A stretch of 64,000 bases of DNA from Intestinibacter sp964449895. GTDB taxonomy: Bacteria; Bacillota; Clostridia; Peptostreptococcales; Peptostreptococcaceae. Shown in pieces: positions 8,579-17,386 of this stretch. The notes beneath the pieces were generated by a model. The model was not told the origin of the DNA. It did no database searches and worked only from the letters and a program-made list of their open reading frames with translations. The DNA lies in NCBI GenBank assembly GCA_964449895.1, contig CAYVBY010000011.1, positions 1 to 64,000 of the forward strand. The letters are read 5' to 3'. The position numbers were made by a program, and so were the translations under genes. Position 1 is the stretch's first letter, and each line of letters begins with the position of its first letter.

Positions 8579-8684
8579 AATATTAACCTCCGTTCCAGCT
8601 CCTTAGGATGCCAGACTTCTAAAATGATTTTGTTACGTTTTTACCCTTATAGTCAGACTTCTTTGACAGAATGTCCGCTGTAAC
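8579..8684 (-). promoter_or_regulatory. Structured leader RNA before the ECF transporter, class unassigned
   Basis: About 105 bases of transcribed leader. GTTAC at its predicted 5' end can pair with GTAAC about 45 bases later (8632-8636), closing a small domain. The element CGGAC can pair with either of two GTCTG copies, carried in the direct repeat AGAAGTCTG (plus-strand CAGACTTCT at 8612-8620 and 8654-8662). The leader ends at the ribosome binding site CGGAGG. I could not match it to a riboswitch class I know (TPP, FMN, THF, preQ1, purine, T-box checked by eye). Confidence 0.4.
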
Positions 8685-8690
8685 AAATAA

Positions 8691-8719
8691 ATTTTATCAA
8701 TAGGTATTTATATTGTCAA
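8691..8719 (-). promoter_or_regulatory. Promoter of the ECF transporter-coaX unit
   Basis: Minus strand TTGACA at 8714-8719, a 17-base spacer, TAAAAT at 8691-8696. Start is predicted near 8684, exactly where the leader's 5' pairing arm begins. Confidence 0.65.
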
Positions 8720-8767
8720 CAATCTTACATTTTTTTCATACTTTTTATTTATATTTTTATACGACAT

Positions 8768-9745
8768 TTATACTTTTATTTTATCAATATGTAACTCATT
8801 GTATGAAGGTATTCCATTAATACCTTTAGCATTTTTAATAGCATTTATTATACTCTTTTGCATAACTTCTACCGCTATAGAGCCTATTAATGTTAAATCA
8901 GCCCCCGTTTCTATTTCCCCTGTTGCCATCGTAAATATAGTATCACCATCATGAGGTGTATGAATAGGAAATATACTTCTAGCATATCCATCATGAGCCA
9001 TTTGAGATATTTTTTTGCATTGTGATTTATCTAACTTAGCATTAGTGGCTATAACTCCTATAGTAGTATTGTCTATACTAAATCCACCTTTTGTAACACC
9101 TTGTTTCATAAGTTCGTAACTATTTAAAACCTTTGTCTTACTATCATCTAAAGCTCCTGCTATAACCTTTCCGTCTTCATATACATCGCCTAATGCATTT
9201 ACTGCAACTAAAGCTGATACAACTATACCATTATCAAGTTTTATAGAATAACTTCCTATACCACTTTTAGTTACATATTCTGGACCTTTTATTTTCCCTA
9301 CTGTTGCTCCACATCCAGCACCATAGTTTCCTTGATTTAAAGTAGTTTCACTTGCATTTAAACATGCTTCATATCCCATTTTTTTATCAGGTCTTATTTT
9401 GTAATTTCCTACAGCTAAATCAAATAGTACTGCTCCTACTACTATAGGAACCTTACAAGGTCCTGATTCAAATCCTATATTATTTTCTTCTAAATAATCA
9501 CTTACTCCACATGTACATTCTAATCCAAAAGCAGACCCTCCTGATAAAACAACCGCATTTACCTTTTGAACAGTATTTACAGGATCTAATAAATCTGTTT
9601 CTCTAGTTCCTGGAGCAGCTCCTCTTACATCAACTCCACAAGTAGCACCTTTTTCACATATAACAACTGTGCACCCAGTAAGAGCTTCTGTATTTTGTGC
9701 TTGTCCTACTTTTAGTCCTTTTACATCTAATATATTATTATACAT
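8768..9745 (-). CDS. P1-family (DmpA-like) N-terminal nucleophile aminopeptidase
   Basis: About 325 residues matching the DmpA/ornithine-acetyltransferase-like peptidase fold, enzymes that self-cleave into two chains and remove N-terminal residues from small peptides. Seen are LSGGSAFGLECTCGVSDYLE in the N-terminal part and NTTIGVIATNA, where the family self-cleaves ahead of a Thr/Ser nucleophile, followed by HDGDTIFTMATGE. An ATG at 9751 is also possible, but it is only 3 bases from the GGAG site; the ATG at 9745 has a 9-base spacing and overlaps birA by 8 bases. Substrate is unknown. Confidence 0.85.
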   Translation of the reverse strand: MYNNILDVKGLKVGQAQNTEALTGCTVVICEKGATCGVDVRGAAPGTRETDLLDPVNTVQKVNAVVLSGGSAFGLECTCGVSDYLEENNIGFESGPCKVPIVVGAVLFDLAVGNYKIRPDKKMGYEACLNASETTLNQGNYGAGCGATVGKIKGPEYVTKSGIGSYSIKLDNGIVVSALVAVNALGDVYEDGKVIAGALDDSKTKVLNSYELMKQGVTKGGFSIDNTTIGVIATNAKLDKSQCKKISQMAHDGYARSIFPIHTPHDGDTIFTMATGEIETGADLTLIGSIAVEVMQKSIINAIKNAKGINGIPSYNELHIDKIKV

Positions 9746-10718
9746 AGCCATTCACTCCTCTTATAGAAACTTCACCAGAAATAATTTCCTTCACATGACC
9801 ACTTCTATCTTTAATAATTAAATTTCCATTTTCACTTATATCTATACATTTAACTAATTCTTTTTTATTATTTTTTAAAATATAAACTTGTTTATTAATT
9901 ATTGGAGAATGATTTCTACAAATATCTAAAGTATCTTTTTTATTTCCATCTAATATATATCCTTTGTATAATTTTTCAAATTCTATACATATTTGTTTTA
10001 CTATATCAACTCTAGATATATTATCGTATCCTTCTTTATATAGAGATGTCGCTTTATCCTTTATTTCATTTGGAAAATCAATTGTTTTTACATTTATTCC
10101 AATTCCTATAACAATATAGTTTACTCTTTCCATTTCTGCAGACATCTCAGTTAATACGCCACATAATTTTTTATTATTTATTATAATGTCATTTGGCCAT
10201 TTTATAGATGTCTCTACACCTAGATTTTTAAAAGCTTTTACTATACTGGCTCCTGCTACTAAAGTAAGAAAAGGTGCTCTAAAAGGTTCTATCTTAGGCT
10301 TAATAATTAAACTCATCCAAATGCCTTCTCCTGCGTTAGCTTGCCAAATTTTACCCAATCTGCCTTTACCTCTAGTTTGTTCTTCACTTATTATAAGAGT
10401 TCCACCATTTACCTTGTTTCCTATTTCTTTTGCATAATCATTAGTTGAAGTTATAGTATCAAAATGTAATACTCTTTTTCCTATAAATTCAGTTGGTAAA
10501 TTATGATATATATTATCTGGTTTAAGTATATCATTTGGAATTTCAACCAATCTATATCCTTTTTTATTTACTGACTCGATATTATATCCTTGTTCTTTTA
10601 AAATATTTATATGTTTCCATACCGCTGTCCTAGATATACCCAATTCTTTAGACAACTGCTCTCCTGATATAAAATCATTTCCGCTATCTAAAATTGCCCT
10701 TATCACACTTTTTCTCAT
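9738..10718 (-). CDS. birA: Bifunctional biotin-protein ligase / biotin repressor BirA
   Basis: 326 residues with an N-terminal winged helix (about 1-65, LSKELGISRTAVWKHI as the recognition region), a central catalytic domain with the biotinyl-AMP loop TRGKGRLGKIW and KWPNDI, and a small C-terminal SH3-like domain. It attaches biotin to carboxylase carrier proteins and, because it keeps the DNA-binding domain, probably represses biotin genes. Ribosome binding site GAGGTG precedes the ATG. It overlaps the downstream peptidase gene, so both share a message. Confidence 0.93.
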   Translation of the reverse strand: MRKSVIRAILDSGNDFISGEQLSKELGISRTAVWKHINILKEQGYNIESVNKKGYRLVEIPNDILKPDNIYHNLPTEFIGKRVLHFDTITSTNDYAKEIGNKVNGGTLIISEEQTRGKGRLGKIWQANAGEGIWMSLIIKPKIEPFRAPFLTLVAGASIVKAFKNLGVETSIKWPNDIIINNKKLCGVLTEMSAEMERVNYIVIGIGINVKTIDFPNEIKDKATSLYKEGYDNISRVDIVKQICIEFEKLYKGYILDGNKKDTLDICRNHSPIINKQVYILKNNKKELVKCIDISENGNLIIKDRSGHVKEIISGEVSIRGVNGYV

Positions 10719-10761
10719 ATTTACACCTCATTATAATAATTGCCTTGTACATATAAAGTTT

Positions 10762-10792
10762 AAGGCTGCTACAAATATTTTGCAACAGCCTT
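10762..10792 (-). terminator. Hairpin between ftsH and birA
   Basis: AAGGCTGTTGC pairs with GTAGCAGCCTT (11 bp including G-T pairs). The following T run is weak on the minus strand, so it may terminate only partly. Confidence 0.5.
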
Positions 10793-10829
10793 AAAAAATT
10801 CAATTAATTTCTTCAGTTAATTTAATATA

Positions 10830-12881
10830 TTATTTTTCTTTTTTGTCTAAATCTAAATTAGTCGATTTATCTAATTGAACTACTGTAGATTCGTCATTAG
10901 AATTCTCTGGTAAAGTATCTTCTTTAGATTCTTGATCATTTGATGAATCATTTAATTGTTGCTCTATTTCTTTAGATAAATTTACTTTATTTTCTTCAGA
11001 TTTTTCAACTGAGTCTAAAACTGTATTTTTATCTTCTTCTAAAAAGCTTTCTACCTCTAAAGGAAGTTCTTTATTAAATGCTTTTATGAATTGCTCTGAG
11101 TCTAAAGTTTCATAAACTAATAATCCTTTAGCTACATAATCAAGCTCTTGTGCATATTCAGTTAATATATTTCTACATTTTGCATATGCTGTTTCAACTA
11201 TAGCTCTAACTTCTTTATCTATTTCATAAGCTACTTCTTCAGAATAATTTTTTCTAGTTGAAATTGAATTTCCTAAGAATACTTCTTCATCACTATCGCC
11301 ATATACCATTGGCCCTAATTTTTCACTCATACCATATTTAGTAACCATCGCTCTAGCTATTGAAGTAACTCTTTCTAAGTCATTAGATGCTCCAGTAGAT
11401 ATATCTTCCATTATTAATTCTTCTGCTACTCTTCCACCTAATGCCATTATTATAGTTTCTTTCATTTCGTTTTTAGTTCCATACATTTGGTCTTCCTGTG
11501 GAAGTGGCTCAGTAAATCCTCCAGCTCTACCTCTTGGAACTATTGTAACTTGATGAACTGGGCTTACATTTTCTAAAACATGCATACATATAGCATGACC
11601 TGCTTCATGATATGCAGTAAGTTTTCTATCTTTTTCACTTATAATTCTAGATTTTTTAGCAACCCCTACCATAACTTTTGTTATAGCTTCTTCTATAGTT
11701 TCCATATGAATTTGTTTTTCTTTCTTTCTTGCTGTAAGTATTGCAGCTTCATTCATTATATTTTCTATATCTGCAGGAGTAAATCCTGGAGTTCTCTTAG
11801 CTAATACTTCTGCTTTTACATCTTCTGCTAAAGGTTTGTTTTTAGAATGCACCTTAAATATAGCTTCTCTACCTTTAACATCTGGTGTTCCTACAACTAT
11901 TTCTCTGTCAAATCTACCTGGTCTAAGTAATGCTGGATCTAGTATATCAGGTCTATTTGTAGCAGCCATTATTATTATACCTTCATTAACACCGAAACCA
12001 TCCATTTCAACTAAAAGTTGATTTAATGTTTGTTCTCTTTCATCATGGCCTCCACCAAGTCCTGCGCCTCTTTTTCTACCAACAGCATCTATTTCGTCAA
12101 TAAATATTATCGCTGGAGCACTCTTTTTAGCTTGTTCAAATAAATCTCTAACTCTAGAAGCCCCAACCCCAACAAACATTTCAACGAAGTCAGAACCACT
12201 TATTGTAAAAAATGGTACTCCTGCTTCACCAGCAACTGCTCTTGATAGATAAGTTTTACCTGTACCTGGAGGTCCTACCATAAGTATACCTTTTGGTATT
12301 CTTGCACCTAAATCAATATATTTTTTAGGATTTTTAAGGAAGTCTACTACTTCACTTAAATCTTCTTTTTCCTCTTGAAGACCTGCTACATCATCAAATG
12401 TAACTTTTGTTTTTTCATCATCTTTATGAACTCTAGCTTTTGATTTTCCAAAGTTCATAACTTTTCCGCCCCCGCCTTGGGATTGATTCATAAATAAGAA
12501 CCACATTATTAACATAAAGAATATTAATAATAATGTTGGCAACATTTCCACATACCAAGGACTAGATGGTTTTGCTTCACCACTGAATACTAAGCCTCCA
12601 TCTTTAGCTTGTTTTAACACTTCATTGGCAAACTCATCACTTATAACTTCTTCTGGCATATAAGACTTAAATTTTGTATTTGAATCTTTTAATACACCTT
12701 CCACTGAAGTTGAATCTACAAAATGTATTTGTGATATATTTTCGTCAACTAAGTTTTGATATACTTGAGAAAATTTTAATTCTTTTATTGTTTCTGTTGG
12801 TGTTCCTGCAAATTCTACTATTGTTACAATTATAATTAAAAGTAATAAATAAAAGCCTGCACCCTTTAAAAATTTGTTCAA
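10830..12881 (-). CDS. ftsH: ATP-dependent zinc metalloprotease FtsH
   Basis: Membrane-anchored AAA+ protease that degrades misfolded and regulatory membrane proteins. The 683 residues show two transmembrane segments (near 7-25 and about 105-130) flanking an extracytoplasmic domain, Walker A GPPGTGKT, Walker B IIFIDEID, the second region of homology ATNRPDILDPALLRPGRFDR, and the zinc site HEAGH. The C-terminal tail (about the last 75 residues) is unusually long and rich in Glu, Asp, Ser and Asn. Translation appears to start at TTG (12881), which has an ideal GAGGAGGG site; no ATG is better placed. Confidence 0.96.
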   Translation of the reverse strand: MNKFLKGAGFYLLLLIIIVTIVEFAGTPTETIKELKFSQVYQNLVDENISQIHFVDSTSVEGVLKDSNTKFKSYMPEEVISDEFANEVLKQAKDGGLVFSGEAKPSSPWYVEMLPTLLLIFFMLIMWFLFMNQSQGGGGKVMNFGKSKARVHKDDEKTKVTFDDVAGLQEEKEDLSEVVDFLKNPKKYIDLGARIPKGILMVGPPGTGKTYLSRAVAGEAGVPFFTISGSDFVEMFVGVGASRVRDLFEQAKKSAPAIIFIDEIDAVGRKRGAGLGGGHDEREQTLNQLLVEMDGFGVNEGIIIMAATNRPDILDPALLRPGRFDREIVVGTPDVKGREAIFKVHSKNKPLAEDVKAEVLAKRTPGFTPADIENIMNEAAILTARKKEKQIHMETIEEAITKVMVGVAKKSRIISEKDRKLTAYHEAGHAICMHVLENVSPVHQVTIVPRGRAGGFTEPLPQEDQMYGTKNEMKETIIMALGGRVAEELIMEDISTGASNDLERVTSIARAMVTKYGMSEKLGPMVYGDSDEEVFLGNSISTRKNYSEEVAYEIDKEVRAIVETAYAKCRNILTEYAQELDYVAKGLLVYETLDSEQFIKAFNKELPLEVESFLEEDKNTVLDSVEKSEENKVNLSKEIEQQLNDSSNDQESKEDTLPENSNDESTVVQLDKSTNLDLDKKEK

Positions 12882-12911
12882 TTAAAGCCCTCCTCTCACA
12901 TGTTGTTTATT

Positions 12912-14300
12912 TTAAAGTTTTTTAAAGCATATTTTTAAAACATCTTTTGTGCTTTCATCTACTTTAAATTTCTCACTCATTCTATAAGTACCTACACACA
13001 TTACTTCTTGATTATTTACTAATATAGGTATTTTACATCTTTCTTCCTTTGGAATCTTCATATCAATAAATAAACTTTTTAATTTTTTATTTCCTATAGA
13101 TAGGTTTATTTTATCTCCAGATTGTCTGCTTCTTACAATTATGTCTCCATCTAGTTTTGATATATCAAACCACCTATTTTTCTTATTTTCTTGTTTTACA
13201 AGATTGTATTTTTCAATACTCATAGTCTCTGTTTCTACTAATATATCTAATTCTTTTATTTTTACAAATCCATTTCTAGGTACATTGTAAGAAAAATCAA
13301 TTTCTTTTGTAATTAATTCTTTTGCTGTAATTATTATACTATTTTTCTTTCTATATACAAATAATCCTCTAGGAATATTTAGTTTTTTACCTACTTTTTT
13401 TTCAGATTCTAATTCAATAATATCTAATAGATGTCTTTGATCTATAAAATTAGTATCACCTAAAATATATTTTATTGCATATCTAATGATTCTATATTTT
13501 ATTGCATTATGAAGATTAACAAATAAATCTACTGGTATTTCAACACTCTCATCTAAAACAGTACAAATTTCTTCAAATTTCATTAGTGCATTTTCTTCTA
13601 TATAATCACTATCATTTCTTAAACTGCTACTCATTCTAACGATAGATTTAATTACATTAGAATTAAAATTCTCTTGCATATATGGAATAAGTTTTAATCT
13701 GACTTTATTTCTAGTATAGATTGGATCTAAATTAGTTTTATCTATTCTTGGATTTAGATTGTATTTTTCACAATAATCTTCAATCTCACTTCTTTCTATA
13801 TCTAATATAGGTCTTATTATAACATTATCTCTTATGTACTCAATTCCTCTTAGCCCTTGAAGTCCAGTACCTCTCATAATATGCATAAGTATTGTCTCAG
13901 CCTGGTCATTCATATTATGTGCAATAGCTATCTTGTTAGCATTAGTTTTTTGCATTATTTCATAAAATAATTCATATCTTAAAGTTCTTGCTCCATCCTC
14001 AATTGATACCTTGTTTTCTTCACAATATTTGGGAACATCTATTGATCTTACAAAATATTTTACTCCCATTTCTTCACAAAGTTTTGCCACATATAAAGCA
14101 TCCTTTTGTGCTTCTAACCCTCTTATTTGGTGATTTAAATGAGCAGCATAAATTTTTATATCGAAAGTTTCTTTTAATCTATTTAATATATGTAAGAGAC
14201 AAACAGAATCTGGTCCTCCAGATATACCCAAAATAATTTTATCTCCATTTTCAATAAGATTATGTGTATTTATTGTATCAAGTACTTTTTCAAATATCAT
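12912..14300 (-). CDS. tilS: tRNA(Ile)-lysidine synthase TilS
   Basis: Converts cytidine-34 of the CAU-anticodon tRNA-Ile to lysidine, so that AUA is read as isoleucine; essential in an organism this rich in AUA codons. The N-terminal PP-loop ATPase motif GISGGPDSVCLL is at about residues 28-39, followed by the AHLNHQIRG and AIAHNMNDQAETIL regions. The C-terminal third is the tRNA-binding TilS-C part. Length (462) is normal. It lies 30 bases upstream of ftsH, the common firmicute order tilS-ftsH (hpt is absent between them). Confidence 0.93.
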   Translation of the reverse strand: MIFEKVLDTINTHNLIENGDKIILGISGGPDSVCLLHILNRLKETFDIKIYAAHLNHQIRGLEAQKDALYVAKLCEEMGVKYFVRSIDVPKYCEENKVSIEDGARTLRYELFYEIMQKTNANKIAIAHNMNDQAETILMHIMRGTGLQGLRGIEYIRDNVIIRPILDIERSEIEDYCEKYNLNPRIDKTNLDPIYTRNKVRLKLIPYMQENFNSNVIKSIVRMSSSLRNDSDYIEENALMKFEEICTVLDESVEIPVDLFVNLHNAIKYRIIRYAIKYILGDTNFIDQRHLLDIIELESEKKVGKKLNIPRGLFVYRKKNSIIITAKELITKEIDFSYNVPRNGFVKIKELDILVETETMSIEKYNLVKQENKKNRWFDISKLDGDIIVRSRQSGDKINLSIGNKKLKSLFIDMKIPKEERCKIPILVNNQEVMCVGTYRMSEKFKVDESTKDVLKICFKKL

Positions 14301-14623
14301 TTTTATTCCCTTTTATAAATAATTTTTAATGTTTTAAATTAATAATAATATAAAATTAAATATAGTATTTACTATAAAAATTATTTCTTATCCTTTCAAA
14401 TAAATTTAATTTTAAAACTTTTTATATATCTTCTATAAAAAAATATTAAGTCCTTGTATATTTCTTATATTTAAGCAAAATTAACTATAGTAAATATAAT
14501 AACAAATAAATTGGATAAACGGTAGTATTTTGAATACCTTTATCCAAGAATTAACATTTAATATATTTATTAAAATAAAATTCATATTTTATATTATACT
14601 AATTTTTTATTTATTAGAGTAAT
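14301..14623. other. AT-rich gap between DUF1934 gene and tilS
   Basis: 323 bases. Apart from the terminator hairpin at 14511-14547, I see no ORF or RNA gene. The right part is the 3' flank of the DUF1934 gene and the left part presumably carries the tilS promoter, which I could not pin down. Confidence 0.4.
14511..14547 (-). terminator. Terminator after the DUF1934 gene
   Basis: TTGGATAAA pairs perfectly with TTTATCCAA, with an inner GGTAT/ATACC pairing. The minus strand continues with a T-rich stretch. Confidence 0.65.
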
Positions 14624-15040
14624 TTATTTTTTTATTTCATCTATTTTTATATTAATTACATTTCTACCTGTAAACATATTCATTATTTTTATATCATAAT
14701 CAATATCTATTTTTATGTTTTTCCCCTCTGAAATAACTAAATCTTTTGTTGAGTTTTCTATAATAAATTCACCTTGAGGTGTCATATATCTTGATATATC
14801 TTTATTGCCTATTTTAAATACTAAAGTAGAATTTAACGCTCCAAATCTTTTTATAGTAACTTTATCTTTTTCTATTTTTAAAGATGTAGTAGTCTCTTCA
14901 TTATTTTCAATTTCTTTATAAACAACATATTTATGATCCCTCTTTTGATAAAAATTTCCAATTGTATTTAAATTTATAACATTTTTTTCTCCAATTTCAT
15001 TAAATTGAATTGTCTTCACATTTATATTAACTTCCATCAT
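14624..15040 (-). CDS. DUF1934 (YwiB-like) protein
   Basis: 138 residues, all beta-rich and without signal peptide or membrane segment. The opening pattern (VNINVKTIQ), the T-T-S-L-K-I-E strand and RFGALNSTLVF followed by the YMTPQGEF segment resemble the DUF1934 lipocalin-like family of small firmicute proteins (B. subtilis YwiB). Its molecular role is not known. It has a terminator on its 3' side and a good ribosome binding site (AGGAGG) before the ATG at 15040. Confidence 0.65.
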   Translation of the reverse strand: MMEVNINVKTIQFNEIGEKNVINLNTIGNFYQKRDHKYVVYKEIENNEETTTSLKIEKDKVTIKRFGALNSTLVFKIGNKDISRYMTPQGEFIIENSTKDLVISEGKNIKIDIDYDIKIMNMFTGRNVINIKIDEIKK

Positions 15041-15120
15041 ATCCTCCTAAACTTCATTAGAATATATATTTATAAAATCACAAAAAAAATTATATCAGTT
15101 ATAATTCCTATTATCAATTA

Positions 15121-15176
15121 AAATATGCCTCTTTTATTAAGCATAATTTATAAATTCTCTAATAAAAAAGGCATTT
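15121..15176 (-). terminator. Terminator after the SleB-like hydrolase gene
   Basis: Long imperfect inverted repeat (AAAATGCCTTTTTTATTA / TAATAAAAGAGGCATATTTT) beginning about 15 bases after the stop codon and running into T-rich sequence on the minus strand. Confidence 0.6.
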
Positions 15177-15191
15177 TTCATTTTTATTTAA

Positions 15192-15830
15192 TTATCTAGC
15201 AAAAACGTGATTTCCTATTCTTAAATGGGGATTTAATGTATTCATCCAATTACATGTTGATATGTCTGGATTCCAAAAATAAATAGCATTATTAGTTGGA
15301 TCATTTCCATATAAAGCATCCTTTGCTGCTTTATATGATTCTTCTGTAGCATTTTCGTATATATATCCATTTTTAACTACAGAAAAAGCATTCTTTTGGT
15401 ATATAACACCTTCTATTGAATTTGGAAACCTTTCATCTTGTACTCTATTTAAAACGACAGCCGCCACAGCAACTTGACCTTCATAACTTTCACCTCTAGC
15501 TTCAGCAGCTATTAATTTAGATAATAAATTTAATTGTTCATCAGTTAAATTTATTACTTGTTTTTGACTTGTATCTTCGATATTGTCTTGTTCTTTCTGT
15601 TTACATATATTTTTTTGTTTAACAGAATAATTCATCAAACTAAAACTATCGTTATTTAATTCTTTGCTCCTAAAATTACGTACTTTAGAATCAGTAGTTT
15701 TGATATTTTTTGTTTGTGCATTAAAGTTATTTGATAATTTTAAGTTATTTGTATCATAAGCTAGTGCAATGTTACTCACTACACATATTAATAAAATTAA
15801 CAGCATAACTACTTTATAGCACCTTTTCAT
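15192..15830 (-). CDS. Cell wall hydrolase, SleB/CwlJ family
   Basis: 212 residues with an N-terminal signal peptide (about 1-24, ending near ALAYD), a low-complexity linker, and a C-terminal Hydrolase_2 domain. The motif AARGESYEGQVAVAAVVLNR (about residues 111-130) carries the catalytic glutamate of this muramidase/transglycosylase-like family; YQKNAFS and AIYFWNP follow. It lies 29 bases downstream of spoIIR in the same orientation, as in C. difficile-like genomes. A role in spore peptidoglycan processing is likely but not provable here. Confidence 0.85.
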   Translation of the reverse strand: MKRCYKVVMLLILLICVVSNIALAYDTNNLKLSNNFNAQTKNIKTTDSKVRNFRSKELNNDSFSLMNYSVKQKNICKQKEQDNIEDTSQKQVINLTDEQLNLLSKLIAAEARGESYEGQVAVAAVVLNRVQDERFPNSIEGVIYQKNAFSVVKNGYIYENATEESYKAAKDALYGNDPTNNAIYFWNPDISTCNWMNTLNPHLRIGNHVFAR

Positions 15831-15859
15831 AAAAACACTCCTTTATTTTACAGGTTATC

Positions 15860-16519
15860 TTAATTTATAATTTTTTGTATTATCTCGACTATTTTAAATT
15901 TAATTTCTAATTGACTAACTTTAACATTATCTTTTTCTATTATTAATTCATACTCTTCTTTCGTTAAAATCTCCTTTAATTTTTTGTCGGTTTTTTCGTC
16001 TATAACATTGTTTTTTTCATCTACAAAACAAAGAGGAGGAAACATAACACACCACCAATTTTTTCCTTTAGCTTCACCAATTAATACTTTAAGAGATTTG
16101 TACTCTCCTGCTGGTAAAACTACACTAGAATATTGTTTTGCAGGGAATTTACTATAGCCTAGCTGTACATCAACTGTATATTTATATCCATTGTCTTTTA
16201 TAACTTTTTCACATATATCTATTAAATTATTTTTTTCTTCTAAAATTATATTTTCACTTTCTTTTAAGCTTTTTGAATTTTGTAATTTAGGTTGTAAATA
16301 TTGTATTAACTCATCCCTAACTTTTAATTTGAGATTTTGGTCTTCATCTGAATCACTATTAGCTAAAACATGGAATCTTATTAGCTTGTTTTTATAATTA
16401 TCAGATAAACTATTTATTTTATTAACTTGTCCATATATGCAATTTATCATTGTTCCCATAATAACTATCAATAATGTAGTAAAAATAACTATTCTTATTT
16501 TTATATTTTTATTTTTCAT
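15860..16519 (-). CDS. spoIIR: Stage II sporulation protein R
   Basis: Secreted signalling protein made in the forespore that triggers the SpoIIGA protease to activate pro-sigma-E in the mother cell. The 219 residues have one N-terminal hydrophobic segment (about 7-27) followed by the family signature IRFHVLANSDSDEDQNLKLK (about 46-65) and the motif WWCVMFPPLCFVD. Length and layout match SpoIIR. A sigma-F promoter is expected upstream but I could not assign one confidently. Confidence 0.92.
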   Translation of the reverse strand: MKNKNIKIRIVIFTTLLIVIMGTMINCIYGQVNKINSLSDNYKNKLIRFHVLANSDSDEDQNLKLKVRDELIQYLQPKLQNSKSLKESENIILEEKNNLIDICEKVIKDNGYKYTVDVQLGYSKFPAKQYSSVVLPAGEYKSLKVLIGEAKGKNWWCVMFPPLCFVDEKNNVIDEKTDKKLKEILTKEEYELIIEKDNVKVSQLEIKFKIVEIIQKIIN

Positions 16520-16623
16520 ATTATCTGGCCCCCATTTATTTAATATATTGAGATTATTTCCAAGTTAATTTATTTTATACTAAAATATTTTAAATATTTT
16601 TCGATTTAAATAGTAAACAAAAA

Positions 16624-16700
16624 AATAGACATTAATGAAAAAGTATGTATAAAAATAATAAAAAAATTACTTTTATACATACTCTTTCAAAATGTCTATT
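16624..16700 (-). terminator. Long terminator after the GntR regulator
   Basis: Nested inverted repeats: outer AATAGACATT / AATGTCTATT and inner AGTATGTATAAAA / TTTTATACATACT. The T run TTTTTTTG follows on the minus strand. It separates the regulator-ispE unit from spoIIR. Confidence 0.75.
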
Positions 16701-16717
16701 TACAAATATATAATATA

Positions 16718-17386
16718 TTATTTTGTGCAATGTTCTAACATAAATTCTTCTGCTTTTTTTATATGTTCAATAGCATATTTTTTAGCATTTATTATGTTTC
16801 CTTCTTTTATTGCATTTAAAATATTTTGATGTTCATCAATTAAACTTATTGATGAATTTGGATCTGATACATAAGTTATTCTAAATCTTTGAACTTGTTC
16901 CCATAAAGAATTTATCATTTTTTCTAATTTTTTATTATTTGCTGCTTTAAATATAAATTCATGGAATTCTACATCCTTTTTTAATAAAAGATCAATATCT
17001 TCCGTTCTTACAGCTTGTTCAAATTCAGCTTCAATTTCTTCTAAAACTTTTATATCTTCATCTGTTCTTCTTTCAGCAGCTAAAGAAGCTCCTAATCCCT
17101 CTAAACTAGCTCTAATTTCTAATACATCTCTTAAATCCTTCACTGATATATTAGCTACATACGCACCTTTTCTTGGAAGCATAACGACTAATCCTTCAAG
17201 TTCTAATTTTCTTATCGCCTCTCTTACTGGAGTTCTACTAACACCAAGTTGTTCTGCTAATTGAACCTCCATTAGACGTTGTCCTGATTTTAATCTTCCT
17301 TCTAAAATAGCTTTTCTTAAATTTTCAAAAACAACATCTCTTAACGGCTTATAATCATTTAGATTTAATTTTGTTAAATTATCCAT
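16718..17386 (-). CDS. GntR-family transcriptional regulator, FadR/FCD type
   Basis: 222 residues: an N-terminal winged helix (about 10-70; the LAEQLGVSRTPVREAIRKLE stretch is the recognition core) and an all-alpha FCD ligand-binding domain (about 80-215) with the usual D..H..I metal/ligand pattern. The ATG at 17386 is chosen because an upstream in-frame TTG at 17422 lies inside ispE. The stop of ispE overlaps this ATG by 8 bases, so the two are coupled. No effector or target can be read from the sequence. Confidence 0.85.
   Translation of the reverse strand: MDNLTKLNLNDYKPLRDVVFENLRKAILEGRLKSGQRLMEVQLAEQLGVSRTPVREAIRKLELEGLVVMLPRKGAYVANISVKDLRDVLEIRASLEGLGASLAAERRTDEDIKVLEEIEAEFEQAVRTEDIDLLLKKDVEFHEFIFKAANNKKLEKMINSLWEQVQRFRITYVSDPNSSISLIDEHQNILNAIKEGNIINAKKYAIEHIKKAEEFMLEHCTK

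Noticed and set aside
8579..8684. THF or preQ1-II riboswitch before the ECF gene
   Set aside because: I could not match the conserved cores of these classes to the sequence by eye; left as unassigned.
14301..14623. Possible small RNA in the gap between the DUF1934 gene and tilS
   Set aside because: The only clear structure is one hairpin with terminator character next to the DUF1934 stop; no promoter was found.
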